The translations under genes were made by a program, and so were the position numbers. Source: Lentimicrobiaceae bacterium (lineage in GTDB: Bacteria > Bacteroidota > Bacteroidia > Bacteroidales > F082). Taken from it: DNA of 64,000 bases. The notes below the pieces were generated by a model, which saw nothing but the letters and a program-made list of their open reading frames with translations, was not told the DNA's origin and made no database searches. The DNA is taken from assembly GCA_015061315.1 (NCBI GenBank), contig SUWV01000008.1, forward strand, positions 1 through 64,000, given 5' to 3'. Below are positions 7,712 to 17,490 of the stretch, piece after piece; the first letter of the stretch is position 1; every line of letters begins with the position of its first letter.

Positions 7712-9004
7712 ATGTCAAAAAAAATATTCACATCATTCTCCAAATATCTTATACTTAGTTCTTTGTTCTTTGTTCTTTGTTCTTGCAGTAAAGATGAGAC
7801 GCCTATAATAGAGCCAGAGATTGTCAAAGAGCTTCCAGAAATAAATGTCGATAGTATTTTTATCAACCTTGATGAGGACATAATAAAGAAGAAAGCTGCG
7901 AGTATCGACAAGGTTTTCAGCAATTTAAGAAAGAAGGTTGGTTTTAACGGAGTTGTTCTTTATGCAGAACAAGGCAGAGTTGTATATAAAAAAGCATGGG
8001 GTTATCGTAATTTAAGAAAGAGAAGCGACGACTTACAAGCCGATGATATTTTTCAATTAAGTTCTGTTTCAAAGATGTTCACTGCAGAGGCTGTAATGAT
8101 CTTGAAGAACGAAGGTTTGATAGACTATGATACTGACATCAGAGAATATATACCTGAGTTTCCTTACGAAGGTGTCACCACACGATTATTGTTAAATCAT
8201 CGTTCTGGTTTATCGAGATATGAGAGTTTAGCCGATGCCAAATGGCCTGACAGGAAGAAGCCTTTTTTGAATGAAGACATGATTGAATATTATGCGAAAT
8301 ACCAACCTACGCCATATTTCAAACCAGATGGAGGTTTCAACTATAGCAATGTCAATTATGCTTTATTGGCATCTGTTATAGAAAGAGTATCAGGCATGTC
8401 ATTTGCCGATTATATGAGAGTTAAAATCTTCGAACCTATTGGCATGGATAACTCATACATCTATGAAATGAATCCTGATGCCAACGTATCTTTATACATT
8501 GAAGATGTCGTTCAAGGATATTACATGGACAGACGACGTCCGATGCAGGCTCCCAACGAATACCTCAACGGCGTAAAAGGTGATAAAATGATGGTGTCTA
8601 ACACAGAAGACATGTTTAAATTCATGACTGCTGTCGACTATGGTTTACTCCTTCCCGATTCTATTCAAGACGAAGCTTTCAAACCAGGCAGTCCTAAGAG
8701 CAGGAAACGCAAAGACAATTACGGCTTTGGTTGGAGAATACCAGACAAATATCCAGGATGTTATTATCATTATGGATGGTGGAAAGCTTATCGTTCCTTC
8801 TTCATCAGAGACGACGTAGATGACAGGACGATTATCGTTTTAACCAATACTAACAAAGGTCCTAACTCCGATCATTTCTGGAAGATTATTAACGACAATA
8901 GCATCAAACTTCCGCCAGCATCTGTGAATATCACATACTGGGAAATTGCAAATGAGAATAAATTCCCATACTCTTCTTATCGCCAACGTACTTATAAAGA
9001 ATAA
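7712..9004 (+). CDS. Beta-lactamase-family serine hydrolase lipoprotein
   Basis: Penicillin-binding-protein/class C beta-lactamase fold, 430 residues, predicted surface or periplasmic lipoprotein. The signal peptide ends in LCSC, making Cys25 the likely lipidated residue. Active-site motifs are SVSK (Ser118 to Lys121), the Tyr-x-Asn motif in NYSNVNY, and HYG in YYHYGWW replacing KTG. These are features of the DD-peptidase/esterase-like group rather than of a true beta-lactamase. The hydrophobic core of the signal peptide is written by an exact 7-bp tandem repeat, TTCTTTG, at 7759-7785. Gain or loss of one unit would shift the frame, so expression could be phase-variable. Substrate unknown. 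The gene ends 2 nt from the convergent response-regulator gene. Confidence 0.88.
   Translation: MSKKIFTSFSKYLILSSLFFVLCSCSKDETPIIEPEIVKELPEINVDSIFINLDEDIIKKKAASIDKVFSNLRKKVGFNGVVLYAEQGRVVYKKAWGYRNLRKRSDDLQADDIFQLSSVSKMFTAEAVMILKNEGLIDYDTDIREYIPEFPYEGVTTRLLLNHRSGLSRYESLADAKWPDRKKPFLNEDMIEYYAKYQPTPYFKPDGGFNYSNVNYALLASVIERVSGMSFADYMRVKIFEPIGMDNSYIYEMNPDANVSLYIEDVVQGYYMDRRRPMQAPNEYLNGVKGDKMMVSNTEDMFKFMTAVDYGLLLPDSIQDEAFKPGSPKSRKRKDNYGFGWRIPDKYPGCYYHYGWWKAYRSFFIRDDVDDRTIIVLTNTNKGPNSDHFWKIINDNSIKLPPASVNITYWEIANENKFPYSSYRQRTYKE
7759..7785 (+). repeat. 7-bp tandem repeat in a signal-peptide coding region
   Basis: Three exact TTCTTTG units plus a partial fourth (TTCTTG). Because 7 is not a multiple of 3, slippage would switch the reading frame of the lipoprotein gene. 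Confidence 0.85.
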
Positions 9005-9006
9005 AA

Positions 9007-9696
9007 CTATTCTTTAACAACAAGTCGGTATCCAACACCATGTATGTTTTGCAACTCTACATTAGGATCATCTTTAAACAGCTTCCTAATCTTAGCGATG
9101 TAAACATCCATGTTACGAGCATTAAAGAAATTTTCCTCGTGCCAAATCCTTTGTAATGCCAACGACCTTTCAACAATGCGATTTTTATACTCACAAAATA
9201 GGAATAACAAATCTAATTCTCTGTTCGTGAGTTTCTTTTCAACACCGTTTCTAATCAAGACGTGCCTTACACCATCGAAGGTGTAAGATGCCAATTGAAA
9301 AACATGTTCGCTTTTTGTCTTTAAAACCGTTCTCTTACATATAGCATTGACCCGTTCGTATAACTCATCAACACTAAAAGGTTTACATATAAAATCGTCT
9401 GCTCCGACAGCGAATCCTCTTGACACATCAGCCCTTGATGTCTTAGAACTTATAAACATAATCGGGATTTCTACATCGTATTGTCTGATTTTCTCAACTA
9501 AAGTGTAGCCATCAACACCTGACAGTACAGTATCAAGAATCACAAAATCAAAAGCCTCGTTCTCAAAACGAACCAAAGCATCTAAACCATCACTCGACAA
9601 CACTGTCGGATAACCTTTAACAATCAAAAAGGACTTCAGAATATAACCCAAATTCTTATCATCCTCAACCAATAATATTTTAATAGTCTTTTCCAT
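9007..9696 (-). CDS. OmpR/PhoB-family response regulator
   Basis: Transcription factor of a two-component system, 229 residues. The receiver domain (about 5-118) has the acidic pocket ED at 11-12, phospho-acceptor Asp55 in VILDTVLSG, switch Ser83/84 and Lys105 in CKPF. The DNA-binding winged helix follows (about 130-227), with the typical ELDLLFLFCEYKNRIV and GVGYRLVV signatures. It resembles the RprY-like regulators of Bacteroidota. No histidine kinase is encoded nearby, so it is an orphan in this window. The gene faces the serine hydrolase tail to tail with a 2-nt gap. Target genes cannot be inferred. Confidence 0.92.
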   Translation of the reverse strand: MEKTIKILLVEDDKNLGYILKSFLIVKGYPTVLSSDGLDALVRFENEAFDFVILDTVLSGVDGYTLVEKIRQYDVEIPIMFISSKTSRADVSRGFAVGADDFICKPFSVDELYERVNAICKRTVLKTKSEHVFQLASYTFDGVRHVLIRNGVEKKLTNRELDLLFLFCEYKNRIVERSLALQRIWHEENFFNARNMDVYIAKIRKLFKDDPNVELQNIHGVGYRLVVKE

Positions 9697-9901
9697 TCAG
9701 CATGTTTAATTACTAAATTTTAAAACAATCTCTTGTAAAAACTAAATTTCAAGTACTTTTTCATCACAAATATAAAATGGAAATTACTGTTTTTCCAAAT
9801 AAAAAAGCAAGTATTTTACACCTGATAGTATTTTTTAACATTTTTCATCTTTTTTTTAACATTTTTAGTTAATTTTTATTTAGATATAATAAAAAAAAGT
9901 G

Positions 9902-9909
9902 TATCTTTG
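9902..9909 (+). promoter_or_regulatory. -7 promoter box for candidate small RNA 1
   Basis: TATCTTTG, exact TAnnTTTG, in a long AT-rich stretch. No open reading frame starts near it; a hairpin begins at 9915 and a terminator at 9977. Confidence 0.65.
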
Positions 9910-9915
9910 CAACGC

Positions 9916-10012
9916 GAATGATGCAAATCCCTTTGCATTGTTCGTAAGGTTTCATAAATTTTGGTTTTTGGTTCTCGAGACCGTCCTTGCTCAAGGGCGG
10001 TCTCTTTTTTTT
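9916..10012 (+). ncRNA. Candidate small RNA 1 (hairpin, conserved box, terminator)
   Basis: About 97 nt between a perfect promoter box and a strong terminator. A 13-bp hairpin with two G-U pairs spans 9915-9944 around a 4-nt loop. Next is a 24-nt U-rich box at 9951-9974 beginning TTCATAAATTTT and ending TTGGTTC. Then a 10-bp hairpin (one G-U) at 9977-10004 runs into eight T residues. The 24-nt box recurs with one change at 49289-49312, also followed by a hairpin. No coding potential is evident. I do not recognise an Rfam family. It could be a trans-acting sRNA, or a leader of pgi with an attenuator. Confidence 0.65.
9977..10012 (+). terminator. Rho-independent terminator of small RNA 1
   Basis: GAGACCGTCC pairs with GGGCGGTCTC, loop of 8 nt, followed by eight T. 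Confidence 0.9.
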
Positions 10013-10045
10013 GTCATTTCAATATTATTTTTCAAAAATATATTG

Positions 10046-10053
10046 TAACTTCG
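10046..10053 (+). promoter_or_regulatory. Probable promoter box for pgi
   Basis: TAACTTCG, one mismatch to TAnnTTTG, 24 bp before the pgi ATG and downstream of the small-RNA terminator. Confidence 0.4.
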
Positions 10054-10077
10054 CAGAATAATAAAAATATTTTTACC

Positions 10078-11421
10078 ATGATAAAGATTAGAACCAACTT
10101 GAAGCATATCAACGGCTTCATCTCAGATGAGCGTATTCTTAATTTCAAGAATAAAGTTGAAAATACATTTAAAACAATATATGACAAATCTGGTGCTGGC
10201 AACGATTTCTTAGGCTGGACGACTCTTCCGTCTGAAATGACAAAAGAGTTTATCCAAGACATCAAGAATCAAGCTGAACTGTTACGTAAGAAATCAGAGG
10301 TGTTTGTAGTGGTCGGCATCGGCGGTTCTTACCTCGGAGCAAGAGCTGTCATAGAAGCTTTATCTCATCAATTCGGTGCATTAATTAATAAGGTAGGTAA
10401 TACTCAAATCGTTTATGCTGGTCATAATATGAGCGAGGAGTATATGGTAGAGCTGCTCGAACTCCTTGACAATAAGGATTATTCCATGGCTGTCATCTCC
10501 AAATCGGGAACCACAACAGAACCTGCCGTCGCTTTCCGCATCTTGAAAAATCATATCGAAAAGAAATATGGCGTTGAAGAAGCAAGAACTCGTATCGTAG
10601 CTATCACCGACAAAGAAAGAGGAGCACTTAAAACTCTCGCTAACACAGAAGGTTACAAAACTTACGTCGTGCCTGATAACGTCGGCGGTCGTTACTCCGT
10701 ACTTACTCCTGTAGGATTGCTTCCTATAGCTGTCGCAGGAATAGATATAGAAGAGTTAGTCAATGGCGCTCTCGCCGTCGAAAATTATTGTAAAGAAAAT
10801 CAAAATGCCGACAATGTAGTGGCTCAATATGCCGTCGCTCGTCAGGCTTTATATCACGATGGTAAAACTAACGAAATATTAGTAAGCTATGAACCTCGTC
10901 TACAATATATTGCAGAATGGTGGAAACAGCTTTACGGCGAAAGCGAAGGCAAAGACGGCAAAGGCATCTTCCCTGCCTCTGACATATTCACCACCGACCT
11001 TCACTCCATGGGTCAATATATTCAAGACGGATTACGTAACTTATTCGAGACAGTTATTTCTGTAGAGAGACCTACTAAAGAAATTAGAATACCTCTAGCC
11101 GACAACGACTTAGACCAGTTAAATTATATAGCAGGCAAACGTCTCTCCGAAGTAAATCACACCGCTGAAACAGCAACTATCCTCGCTCATGTTGATGGAG
11201 GCGTCCCTAATATCATGATTCAGATTCCTGAAATATCGGCATCTACTATAGGTGAGCTTATCTATTTCTTCGAGATGGGCTGCGCATTAAGCGGCTATAT
11301 GTTGGAAGTCAATCCTTTCGATCAACCAGGCGTGGAGGCTTACAAGAAAAACATGTTCGCTCTTCTCGGCAAGAAAGGCTTCGAAGAAAGAGCTGCTGCA
11401 CTTAAAGAAAGAATAAAATAA
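10078..11421 (+). CDS. pgi: Glucose-6-phosphate isomerase
   Basis: Interconverts glucose-6-phosphate and fructose-6-phosphate in glycolysis and gluconeogenesis; cytoplasmic, 447 residues, the usual length of the short bacterial type. The sugar-phosphate-binding region VVGIGGSYLGARA, the SKSGTTTEP loop and the signature DNVGGRYSVLTPVG are all present. The start is the ATG at 10078 (MIKIRTNLKHINGF). A longer frame running back to 9961 crosses the small-RNA terminator and is not coding. The U32 and PHP genes follow at 24 and 10 nt, so the three may form one transcript ending at the terminator near 13554. Confidence 0.96.
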   Translation: MIKIRTNLKHINGFISDERILNFKNKVENTFKTIYDKSGAGNDFLGWTTLPSEMTKEFIQDIKNQAELLRKKSEVFVVVGIGGSYLGARAVIEALSHQFGALINKVGNTQIVYAGHNMSEEYMVELLELLDNKDYSMAVISKSGTTTEPAVAFRILKNHIEKKYGVEEARTRIVAITDKERGALKTLANTEGYKTYVVPDNVGGRYSVLTPVGLLPIAVAGIDIEELVNGALAVENYCKENQNADNVVAQYAVARQALYHDGKTNEILVSYEPRLQYIAEWWKQLYGESEGKDGKGIFPASDIFTTDLHSMGQYIQDGLRNLFETVISVERPTKEIRIPLADNDLDQLNYIAGKRLSEVNHTAETATILAHVDGGVPNIMIQIPEISASTIGELIYFFEMGCALSGYMLEVNPFDQPGVEAYKKNMFALLGKKGFEERAAALKERIK

Positions 11422-11445
11422 TCACAACATACTAACATTTTTAAA

Positions 11446-12696
11446 TTGGAAAAAAAATATAACAACATCGAGATAATGGCGCCGGTAGGATCTTACGAAG
11501 CTCTATCGGCAGCCATTCAGGCAGGCGCAGGCTCGGTATATTTCGGCATCGGTCGTCTTAACATGCGCTCTAAATCAGCCAAGAATTTTACTTTAGACGA
11601 CCTCAATAAAATCGCTACTATCTGTAACGAACATAACGTAAAGAGTTATGTCACAATAAATACTGTCGTATTCGACGAAGAATTGGACGAGATGCGTCAG
11701 CTCGTCGATGCAGTGAAAGCTAACAAAATATCGGCTATCATAGCCTCCGACCAAAGTGTCATTCAATACGCACGACAGATAGGCGTCGAGGTTCATATGT
11801 CGACTCAATGTAATATCACCAATATAGAGGCTGTTAAATATTATTCACAATTTGCTGATGTCATGGTAACAGCTCGTGAAGTCGCAGTGGAACAAGTCAA
11901 AGCCATCACAAGAAAAATAGAGGAGCAAAACATCAGAGGTCCTAAAGGCGAACTCGTCAGAATAGAGACTTTCTGCCACGGCGCTCTCTGCATGGCAGTG
12001 TCAGGCAAATGCTACCTCAGCTTGGATAACTTCAACTCATCTGCCAACAGAGGAGCATGCGTGCAACCTTGCCGACGCGGCTATGAAGTGACAGACCGCG
12101 ACAAAGAGATAACTCTCGCCATAGACAACGAATATATCATGTCGCCTAAAGACTTATGCACGCTGCCTTTCTTAGACAAGCTACTTGATGCTGGCGTGAA
12201 AATCTTGAAGATTGAAGGTCGTGGTCGCTCACCAGAATATACCAAGGTGACAGTAGGCGTGTATAGCGAAGCCGTCGAGGCTATCAACAAAGGTGAGTTC
12301 ACAGAAGAAAAAATAGCAGCATGGACAGAACGTCTGCGCAGCGTCTACAACCGTGACTTCTGGGACGGATATTATCTCGGAAGAAAAATGGGCGAATGGA
12401 CTCAACGATACGGCTCTCAAGCTACAAAGACAAAAATATTCGTAGGCACAGTGACAAACTTCTTCGGAAAAATTAACGTCGCTGAGATAAGAATGGAAAC
12501 CAACGACTTGAAAGTCGGCGACGACATCATGATAATAGGTCCTACAACAGGAGTCTATGAAGATAAGATTTCTGAAATACGCGTCGACCTCAAAGCCGTC
12601 GACTCCACTGAAAAAGGTGAGCTTTGTTCTATCCCGACAAAAGACGTGATACGTCGAGGCGATAAAGTGTATAAAGTGATAGATGCTGTAATATAA
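11446..12696 (+). CDS. Peptidase U32 family protein (TrhP-like)
   Basis: Member of family U32, 416 residues. It includes former collagenase-like proteins, several of which are now known to hydroxylate tRNA wobble uridine or 23S rRNA with prephenate as co-substrate. Visible signatures are IMAPVGSYEALSAAIQAGA at the N-terminus and the cysteine cluster ETFCHGALCMAVSGKCYLS followed by NRGACVQPCRRGY. A C-terminal beta-barrel-like part (about 325-416) follows the TIM-barrel core. The start is taken as TTG at 11446, because the next ATG (11475) would remove the first strand of the fold (KYNNIEI). Whether it acts on protein or RNA cannot be read from the sequence; tRNA modification is the more likely role. 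Confidence 0.87.
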   Translation: MEKKYNNIEIMAPVGSYEALSAAIQAGAGSVYFGIGRLNMRSKSAKNFTLDDLNKIATICNEHNVKSYVTINTVVFDEELDEMRQLVDAVKANKISAIIASDQSVIQYARQIGVEVHMSTQCNITNIEAVKYYSQFADVMVTAREVAVEQVKAITRKIEEQNIRGPKGELVRIETFCHGALCMAVSGKCYLSLDNFNSSANRGACVQPCRRGYEVTDRDKEITLAIDNEYIMSPKDLCTLPFLDKLLDAGVKILKIEGRGRSPEYTKVTVGVYSEAVEAINKGEFTEEKIAAWTERLRSVYNRDFWDGYYLGRKMGEWTQRYGSQATKTKIFVGTVTNFFGKINVAEIRMETNDLKVGDDIMIIGPTTGVYEDKISEIRVDLKAVDSTEKGELCSIPTKDVIRRGDKVYKVIDAVI

Positions 12697-12706
12697 TTTT
12701 TAAAGA

Positions 12707-13492
12707 ATGCAACTGTTCAATTTACATACACATACGAATTTCTCCGATGGAAAATCGACAGCCGAGGAAGTAGTACAGGAAGCTATCCGTCAAGGTCTGA
12801 AAATCCTCGGCTTCTCCGATCATTCACCAGTGCCTTTTGAAAATTCTTTCGCAATAAAAAACGATGAAGTACAGAATTATATCGACACCATCAATTCCTT
12901 AAAGGAAAAATATAAAGACCAAATCAAAATCTATTGCTCGATGGAGATGGACTTCATTCCCGGGATAGTTAAAAATTTTAAGGAAACGAAAGAGAAATAT
13001 GGTCTCGATTATCTGATAGGCTCGGTGCATCTCGTCGGAAACGACATCAACAAGTTATGGTTCATCGATGGTTCTAAAGTCGAGACCTACGATGAAGGAC
13101 TTTTCAAGTATTATGATGGCGATATTAAAAAAGGCGTGAAGGCGTTTTTCCATCAATATAACGAAATGATTGAGACTGAAGAGTTCGACATCGTCGGACA
13201 TTTCGACAAGATCAAGATGCACAACCGCGACAGATATTTTCGTGAAGACGAGAAATGGTATCGCGACCTTCTCATGGAGACACTCACATTGATAAAAGAG
13301 AAGAATCTGATTGTTGAAGTCAATACTCGAGGCATCTACAAAAAACGTAGCAACGACTTCTATCCATCGACGTGGGTCTTCCCTATCATGCGAGAAATGA
13401 ACATTCCTGTCATCATCAGCTCCGACTCTCATAAAGCCGAAGAGCTGACAATGTGTTTCAAAGAAGCTGAGGAAGCGCTTAGAAATTCATAA
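12707..13492 (+). CDS. PHP-domain phosphoesterase (histidinol-phosphatase-like, HisK type)
   Basis: Metal-dependent phosphoesterase, 261 residues. It has all usual PHP metal ligands in order: HTHTNFSDG (7-15), SDHSPVPF, the Glu of MEMDF, GSVHL, GHFDKIKMHN, EVNTRG and SSDSHKAEE. The order and length match HisK-type histidinol phosphatases, which remove phosphate from L-histidinol phosphate in histidine synthesis. No other his gene lies nearby, so another phosphoester is possible. It follows the U32 gene by 10 nt and ends 61 nt before a perfect hairpin terminator. Confidence 0.85.
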   Translation: MQLFNLHTHTNFSDGKSTAEEVVQEAIRQGLKILGFSDHSPVPFENSFAIKNDEVQNYIDTINSLKEKYKDQIKIYCSMEMDFIPGIVKNFKETKEKYGLDYLIGSVHLVGNDINKLWFIDGSKVETYDEGLFKYYDGDIKKGVKAFFHQYNEMIETEEFDIVGHFDKIKMHNRDRYFREDEKWYRDLLMETLTLIKEKNLIVEVNTRGIYKKRSNDFYPSTWVFPIMREMNIPVIISSDSHKAEELTMCFKEAEEALRNS

Positions 13493-13524
13493 ATAAAAAC
13501 CCCACTTCTTCACGAGAAGCGGGG
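13493..13524 (-). terminator. Terminator of the thiamine operon
   Basis: On the minus strand CCCCGCTTCT pairs with AGAAGTGGGG (one G-U) and is followed by TTTTTATTT. On the plus strand the same stem has an A-C mismatch and no U tail, so it mainly serves the minus-strand operon. Confidence 0.65.
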
Positions 13525-13553
13525 AAAAACAATATAAAGATTATGAAAAAAAT

Positions 13554-13593
13554 TTCTACGTTATGAACAACAAATTAACGTAGAATTTTTTTT
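13554..13593 (+). terminator. Terminator after the PHP gene
   Basis: TTCTACGTTA pairs perfectly with TAACGTAGAA across 12 nt, followed by eight T. Confidence 0.85.
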
Positions 13594-13677
13594 AATATTA
13601 TAGAAAAACGTTTTTTTTCGTTAGGTAAAATGTGAAGTTTTATTTAAGATTTATGTTTATTAATTGAAAGTGAAATT

Positions 13678-14262
13678 TTATTTCCAATCAAACAACAATT
13701 TTTTCATCTCATCTAAGGGCAAATCTTTAAGTCGGTGGATGCTCCCAAGCATAGCAGCTCCACCAAAATTCAAACCCTTCAAGAAAGAAAAATCATCGAA
13801 GTCTACACCTCCAAGCGCAACAACCTTCTCATCAATAATGCCTTCTTCCGATGCTTGTCTCAACTCATCTTCCGTGAACAACGATTTATATCCCTCTTTT
13901 GAGATACTGTCGAAAATAGGACTTAGGAACACATAGTCGAAATCGTCTTTATACAGCTTCACCTCTTCTAATGAATGACAAGAACGCGTCTTAAATCCTT
14001 GATAGCCTTCTGGGTATTTTACAATATTTTTATTTATATGAATACCTTTCAACGAAAATTCATAATATAACTCAGGATAATCGTGGACGACGATTCTACT
14101 TCTTTCTTCCGATGATAATTCGTTTAAAATATTTCTACAATTATCAATATCAGAATTAGGCTTACGAAGATGAACAATGTCGAAGCCGCTCTCAAACAAC
14201 CTCTTGATGAAAGCAGACTCACCATCGTAAAAATCAGGTTTTGTTATCGCGATTAATTTCAT
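13678..14262 (-). CDS. ThiE/TenI-like thiamine-phosphate synthase paralogue
   Basis: TIM-barrel protein of the ThiE/TenI family, 194 residues from the ATG at 14260-14262 (MKLIAITKPDFY). Recognisable parts are IVHLRKP, GIHINKN (equivalent of GVHLGQ), DYVFLSPIFDSISKEGY and the phosphate-binding loop ALGGVDFDDFSFLKGLNFGGAAMLGSI. It is last in the thiamine operon, which already has a bona fide ThiE, so it is either a TenI-type thiazole tautomerase or a second ThiE. Several residues differ from standard ThiE (RKP rather than RxK), which favours TenI. The operon's minus-strand terminator lies at 13493. Confidence 0.8.
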   Translation of the reverse strand: MKLIAITKPDFYDGESAFIKRLFESGFDIVHLRKPNSDIDNCRNILNELSSEERSRIVVHDYPELYYEFSLKGIHINKNIVKYPEGYQGFKTRSCHSLEEVKLYKDDFDYVFLSPIFDSISKEGYKSLFTEDELRQASEEGIIDEKVVALGGVDFDDFSFLKGLNFGGAAMLGSIHRLKDLPLDEMKKLLFDWK

Positions 14263-14324
14263 TTTTTTAAGACAACGGTCAACAGACAACAGTCAACAGA
14301 CTTTGTCCATAATTATAATTATGA

Positions 14325-14405
14325 TTTCAGAGACGCTGCTATCAATAAGCAGGCGTTTCGTGTTTAGCACTACACACCTGCCTATAATCTTTCGCCCTTA
14401 CATGG
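14325..14405 (-). other. Degenerate half-copy of dispersed structured element
   Basis: On the minus strand GGCGAAAGAT, TAGGCAGG, AACGCCTGC match in order the 5' part of the element at 17207-17420. It lies between thi4 and the tenI-like gene together with family A and B repeats. Confidence 0.5.
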
Positions 14406-14425
14406 CTTTTATCAATTGTTAATTG

Positions 14426-15205
14426 TCAACTGTTAATTGTCAATTTATCAATTATCATCTCCGCGACTTTCTTTCCAGAGAGCAACATTCCGCCGAAGAT
14501 AGGTCCCATGCGTGGTGTGCCGCTCACTGCCGAAGCTGCCATGCCGCAGACATAAAGTCCTGGGTAGATTTCTTTTGTTCCGTTGACGACTTCTTCTTCT
14601 CCTGAGACGACATCTAAAGAACGTTCTCCGATGACATCGCCGGTGTCGGTGGCGAGACGAATGCCGTTCTTACGAGCTACCGTCCTGCACATCTCGCTGT
14701 CGTGACCCGTGCCGTCGATGACGCATCTCGCCATGATATTCAACGGATCGACATGCATGCCTTCACGCAAGACAGGTGTCCAGTTGACGACGACGCCACT
14801 CACGACATCGTTCTTAAAGATGACGTCTTCAACGGAATAACAGTTGAAAATCGTTGCTCCTGCATGAACGGCTTTGTAAAGAAGAGCCGAGGTGCTCTCC
14901 ACCGAATCCATGACGTAAAGGTTCTCGTCATATTTCTCGTAATTGATGTCGAACTCCTTGATGATGTGGAGCGCTTCTTCCTGCACCACAATCTGGTTGA
15001 ACATCATAGCGCCTCCCCACATGCCGCCGCCAGGTGATAACTTCCTGTCGAACTGCGCTACTTTCAAGCCGGCTTTGGCGAGATAATAAGCCGCAACAAT
15101 GCCAGAAGGTCCGCCACCGACAATAGCGACATCCAAATCTAAATTCTTTTCTAACTTACTGAAATAGGTACTGATAATTCCCTGCGATACTTTTTTTTCG
15201 ATCAT
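14426..15205 (-). CDS. thi4: THI4-family thiazole synthase (sulfide-dependent, His type)
   Basis: Makes the adenylated thiazole precursor of thiamine from NAD, glycine and sulfur, replacing thiG/thiH/thiS/thiF. 259 residues. Visible are the dinucleotide-binding loop VAIVGGGPSGIVAAYYLAKAG (about 26-45), GGGMWGGAMMF (59-69), the DGTGHDSE segment and the C-terminal GMAASAVSGTPRMGPIFGGMLLSG. In suicide-type eukaryotic THI4 the sulfur-donating Cys precedes the MDP segment. Here the matching residue is His151 in GMHVDP, as in the catalytic, iron- and sulfide-dependent archaeal enzymes. That predicts an oxygen-sensitive multiple-turnover enzyme. It lies in the thiamine operon between thiC and a TenI-like gene; no thiG or thiH is in the window. 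Confidence 0.92.
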   Translation of the reverse strand: MIEKKVSQGIISTYFSKLEKNLDLDVAIVGGGPSGIVAAYYLAKAGLKVAQFDRKLSPGGGMWGGAMMFNQIVVQEEALHIIKEFDINYEKYDENLYVMDSVESTSALLYKAVHAGATIFNCYSVEDVIFKNDVVSGVVVNWTPVLREGMHVDPLNIMARCVIDGTGHDSEMCRTVARKNGIRLATDTGDVIGERSLDVVSGEEEVVNGTKEIYPGLYVCGMAASAVSGTPRMGPIFGGMLLSGKKVAEMIIDKLTINS

Positions 15206-15221
15206 AATTATTTTTTATTTA

Positions 15222-15255
15222 TGTCAACAGACTACGGACAACAGTCAACAGTCTG
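15222..15255. repeat. Family A repeat with short palindrome
   Basis: GTCAACAGACTACGGACAAC-like units; CAGACT...AGTCTG can pair and TTTTT follows on the plus strand. Near-identical copy at 17049-17080. Confidence 0.6.
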
Positions 15256-15337
15256 TTTTTGGTTAATAATTTTTATTTAATTTTTATAAATCATCTCAAT
15301 TTTAGACATATATTCATACATGTCAATTTATTTTCAT

Positions 15338-17206
<1,869 letters not shown>

Positions 17207-17420
17207 TTATTTGGGCGTTCCGGCTATCGCCGTCGGGCTTTCCGCTATATCTTTGCTCGCTCCGTAAACTGCGCTCGTAAAGGATGCCGCTCCAATCCCT
17301 AACGCATAGTGGCTACTACAAAACAAAGCGCCTCCATTGAAAATCTGTGCGGTTCTATCATTCTCTCCTCGGCAGGCGTTCCGTTTCACTCCACTCTCGC
17401 CTATTTATCTTTCGCCATAC
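17207..17420 (-). other. Dispersed structured intergenic element, copy 2
   Basis: Minus-strand copy of the element at 347-556. GCGTTAGGGATTGGAGCGGC, AGCGAGCAAAGATA, AGCGGAAAGCCCGACGGC and ATAGCCGGAACGC occur in the same order, with a shorter variable middle. It also carries an upstream block with GTGAAACGGAACGCCTGC that recurs near 14350 and 54610. It is GC-rich against an AT-rich surround and lies within the thiE-thiC spacer. Confidence 0.75.
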
Positions 17421-17429
17421 AAAGCTCAA

Positions 17430-17490
17430 ACTGTTAATTGTTAATTGTTAACTGTTAATTTTTAATTGTTAACTGTTAATTGTAAATTGT
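17430..17490. repeat. Family B tandem repeat overlapping the end of thiE
   Basis: Seven or eight AACTGTTAATTGTTAATTG-like units. The run continues into the last codons of thiE (residues NLQLTVNN), so the ThiE C-terminus is partly encoded by repeat. Confidence 0.7.

Noticed and set aside
7712..9004. Antibiotic-resistance beta-lactamase
   Set aside because: It is a lipoprotein with HYG in place of KTG, typical of esterase or peptidase-like serine hydrolases, and nothing shows activity on beta-lactams.
9961..10077. A 39-residue N-terminal extension of glucose-6-phosphate isomerase
   Set aside because: It crosses the small-RNA box and terminator hairpin, and the family starts near MIKIRTNLKHING.
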